Source: Methyloprofundus sp. (lineage in GTDB: Bacteria; Pseudomonadota; Gammaproteobacteria; Methylococcales; Methylomonadaceae). Taken from it: a stretch of 6,579 nucleotides of DNA. Shown piece by piece: positions 5,147-6,579 of this stretch. The notes under the pieces are model-generated. The model made no database searches, was not told the origin of the DNA, and was given only the letters and a program-made list of their open reading frames with translations. The stretch is taken from positions 1 through 6,579 of the forward strand of contig JAUXBW010000127.1 in NCBI GenBank assembly GCA_030619185.1, in the 5' to 3' direction. The position numbers were made by a program, and so were the translations under genes. The first letter of the stretch is position 1, and each line of letters begins with the position of its first letter.

Positions 5147-5575
5147 ATGCGCACAAAATTATTAGGTTTAGCCGTTAGTTCACTTTTCTTTATGTCATTC
5201 TCTGTTGCTCAAGCTGAAGATTGTGAGCTGAAATATAAGCTAAAGGGTTGGGCAGCTTTTTATAAAACATATAAGGGATCAGGAACTGTTACTTGTCCTA
5301 GTGGAAAAAAGGCGAAAGTTAAATTGAGCTTAAAAGCCGGAGGATTTACATTCGGTGCCTATAAAATAAAGGATGGAAAAGGCATAATTCGCGGTGTTCA
5401 AAAAATCGATGATATTTATGGTAATTCATTTATGATGGATGGCGATGCCGGGTTTGATAAATCAGTAGAAGGACGTTGGGCACCTAAAGGTTCACGCACC
5501 AGAACATTATCTGGAAAGGGGACGGGATATAACTTAGGTTTCTCGTTAGGTGCTTTGAATATTCAAAAACCTTAA
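5147..5575 (+). CDS. Exported protein of unknown family, paralog B
   Basis: This is a tandem paralog of the preceding gene and also 142 residues long. By hand alignment of the mature parts, roughly 50 of 117 positions are identical. The Sec signal peptide ends SVAQA with cleavage before Glu24. The two cysteines, Cys26 and Cys50, keep the 24-residue spacing of paralog A (Cys27 and Cys51). It is more basic than A, with KAKVKLSLK and many Lys/Arg in 39-60 and 109-124, and lacks the triple-Gly clusters of A. The C-terminus GYNLGF to KP is kept. TGGAAA (5136-5141) lies 5 bp before the ATG as ribosome site. The function is unknown. The divergence in charge within a conserved frame suggests two partners or two specialised forms. 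Confidence 0.85.
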   Translation: MRTKLLGLAVSSLFFMSFSVAQAEDCELKYKLKGWAAFYKTYKGSGTVTCPSGKKAKVKLSLKAGGFTFGAYKIKDGKGIIRGVQKIDDIYGNSFMMDGDAGFDKSVEGRWAPKGSRTRTLSGKGTGYNLGFSLGALNIQKP

Positions 5576-5590
5576 TTTCGACACGCTTTG

Positions 5591-5650
5591 AATGAGTGAG
5601 TATCCTGCCCTCTTTGTATGACCGAGGGCTTGATGCATCCTTCACTTATT
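5591..5650 (+). other. Nested hairpin in the gap before the flavoprotein gene
   Basis: The inner stem is GCCCTC (5607-5612) with GAGGGC (5624-5629) and an 11-nt loop. The outer stem is AATGAGTGAG (5591-5600) with TTCACTTATT (5641-5650), ten pairs including two G.T. No T-tract follows, so it is a poor intrinsic terminator for paralog B. A structured leader or 3' end is possible. I see no clear promoter between 5576 and 5683. Confidence 0.35.
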
Positions 5651-5683
5651 TAACATATCAGGGCTTGAAAGCTTTAGAAGTAG

Positions 5684-6579
5684 ATGCAGCAAAAGAAAGT
5701 TGATATTGTTGTTATTGGCAGTGGTATCGGTGGTTTAACCGCTGCAGCTTTACTGGCAAAATCAGGCCGACAAGTTTTGGTGTTAGAGCAGCATGACCGT
5801 GCTGGCGGTTATGCGCATGGCTTTAAGCGTAAAAAATATACATTTGATTCGGGCGTGCATCTTACCAGTGGTTGTGGGCTACAGGGATTTGAAGGTGGTC
5901 AGATTATCCGCAAAGTTCTTCAGGCCATTGATCAGTACGAACAACTCGATTTCATTGAAGTTAATCCCTTTGCTTTTGTGTCAGTAGCTGATATTACTGT
6001 TGAATTACCTGCCTCTATTGACGCGCTAGTGGATCAATTAGGCACATTATTTCCCCACGAACGGCAAGGTATCACTGATTTATTAATGCTTTGTTTAACT
6101 CTGGCTGAGCAAGTCGCCAAATCTGATGATGTTATGGCATCGGAAGGTGTCAACACGATGTATTCCAGGTTAGATTTATTGTTTAAATATCGGCGCAGCA
6201 CTCTAGCGGATGTCTGGGGGGATTACATAACAGACCCTCAACTCCAATGTCTTTTCGCGGCTCTTTGGCCGTATCTAGGTTTACCTCCTGAAAAAGTATC
6301 TTTTGTTTACTGGGCAAGTATGCTGATGGGCTATGTTTCTGATGGTGCCTATTACTGCAAAGGAGGCTTTCAGAATTTTGCAGATAGCCTGGTGGCTGGA
6401 TTAAAGCAGGCGGGCGGAGAGATCTACTTCAAGAGTCAAGTCAACAAAATTCATATTAGCGACAATCAGGTTCAAGGTGTACTTTTGGCATCAGGGGAGG
6501 TTATTTATACAGAAGTAGTTATTGCCAATACTGATATGCTGCAGACTGTGTATAACATGGTTGGTAAAGAATATTTCCC
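5684..6579 (+). CDS. Phytoene desaturase / carotenoid isomerase-like FAD oxidoreductase (partial, 3' end outside window)
   Basis: This open frame runs to the window edge: 298 codons plus two bases, about 60% of a usual 490-510-residue member. The N-terminus has an FAD/NAD fold, VVIGSGIGGLTAAALL (9-24), with the ribose-binding acidic residue at Glu35 and the RAGG motif at 39-42. Residues 220-256 contain YYCKGGFQNFADSL (223-236), then AGGEIYFKSQVNKI, the substrate-side segment typical of CrtI/CrtN, CrtISO and retinol saturase (RetSat) relatives. These enzymes desaturate or isomerise polyenes, or saturate retinol, at the membrane. The sequence does not say which reaction applies. ATG 5684 is the first possible in-frame start, because TAG at 5681-5683 precedes it directly. 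AGAAG at 5676-5680 is a weak ribosome site. The missing C-terminal part would help decide the subfamily. Confidence 0.88.
   Translation, partial: MQQKKVDIVVIGSGIGGLTAAALLAKSGRQVLVLEQHDRAGGYAHGFKRKKYTFDSGVHLTSGCGLQGFEGGQIIRKVLQAIDQYEQLDFIEVNPFAFVSVADITVELPASIDALVDQLGTLFPHERQGITDLLMLCLTLAEQVAKSDDVMASEGVNTMYSRLDLLFKYRRSTLADVWGDYITDPQLQCLFAALWPYLGLPPEKVSFVYWASMLMGYVSDGAYYCKGGFQNFADSLVAGLKQAGGEIYFKSQVNKIHISDNQVQGVLLASGEVIYTEVVIANTDMLQTVYNMVGKEYF

Noticed and set aside
5793..5987. Open frame of 64 codons inside the flavoprotein gene
   Set aside because: Different frame from the continuous 298-codon reading frame that carries the FAD and GG motifs; a shadow.

Overview
The window looks like chromosomal DNA of a moderately AT-rich gammaproteobacterium. 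The main clues are a UbiF-like aerobic quinone hydroxylase, a YadH-type exporter permease, lipobox lipoproteins with a DUF4398/OmpA arrangement, and a GTAG-headed REP sequence like those of Pseudomonas and Xanthomonas relatives. A methanotroph-type (Methylococcales-like) host is possible, but nothing in the sequence proves it. All recognised genes are on the + strand.

Region 1 (1-1073) is queC (7-deazaguanine / queuosine precursor synthesis), bracketed by two direct copies of a ~158-bp palindromic, MITE-like element. Copy 1 (1-153) runs off the left edge. Copy 2 (900-1057) sits inside the inverted half of a REP pair whose first half overlaps the queC stop codon. Removing copy 2 and one TAA duplicate restores a recognisable inverse REP. 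The two copies differ by paired, compensatory changes in both stems.

Region 2 (1078-3121) starts at a perfect extended -10 promoter just downstream of the element. It holds a UbiF-like FAD hydroxylase (ubiquinone ring hydroxylation) that overlaps by 4 bp (ATGA) an ABC-2 exporter permease of the YadH type. No ATPase partner is present.

Region 3 (3150-4588) is a two-gene envelope operon: a small DUF4398 lipoprotein, then a larger lipoprotein with a DUF4398-like helical part and a C-terminal OmpA peptidoglycan-binding domain. A 16-bp perfect palindrome lies in the probable promoter, and a strong intrinsic terminator lies downstream.

Region 4 (4640-5575) is a tandem pair of paralogous exported proteins of a family I do not recognise. 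Both precursors are 142 residues, with two Cys at identical spacing. Both genes have the same 10-bp promoter block (GTATAATCAA) at exactly the same distance from the ATG.

Region 5 (5576-6579) has a structured intergenic segment, then the first 298 codons of a phytoene-desaturase / carotenoid-isomerase-like flavoprotein that continues past the right edge.

The genes do not form one pathway. The left part combines housekeeping metabolism with small repeats. The middle concerns the cell envelope, and the right part holds a lineage-type secreted protein pair beside a possible carotenoid gene. The most novel material is the nested repeat structure and the unknown paralog pair.
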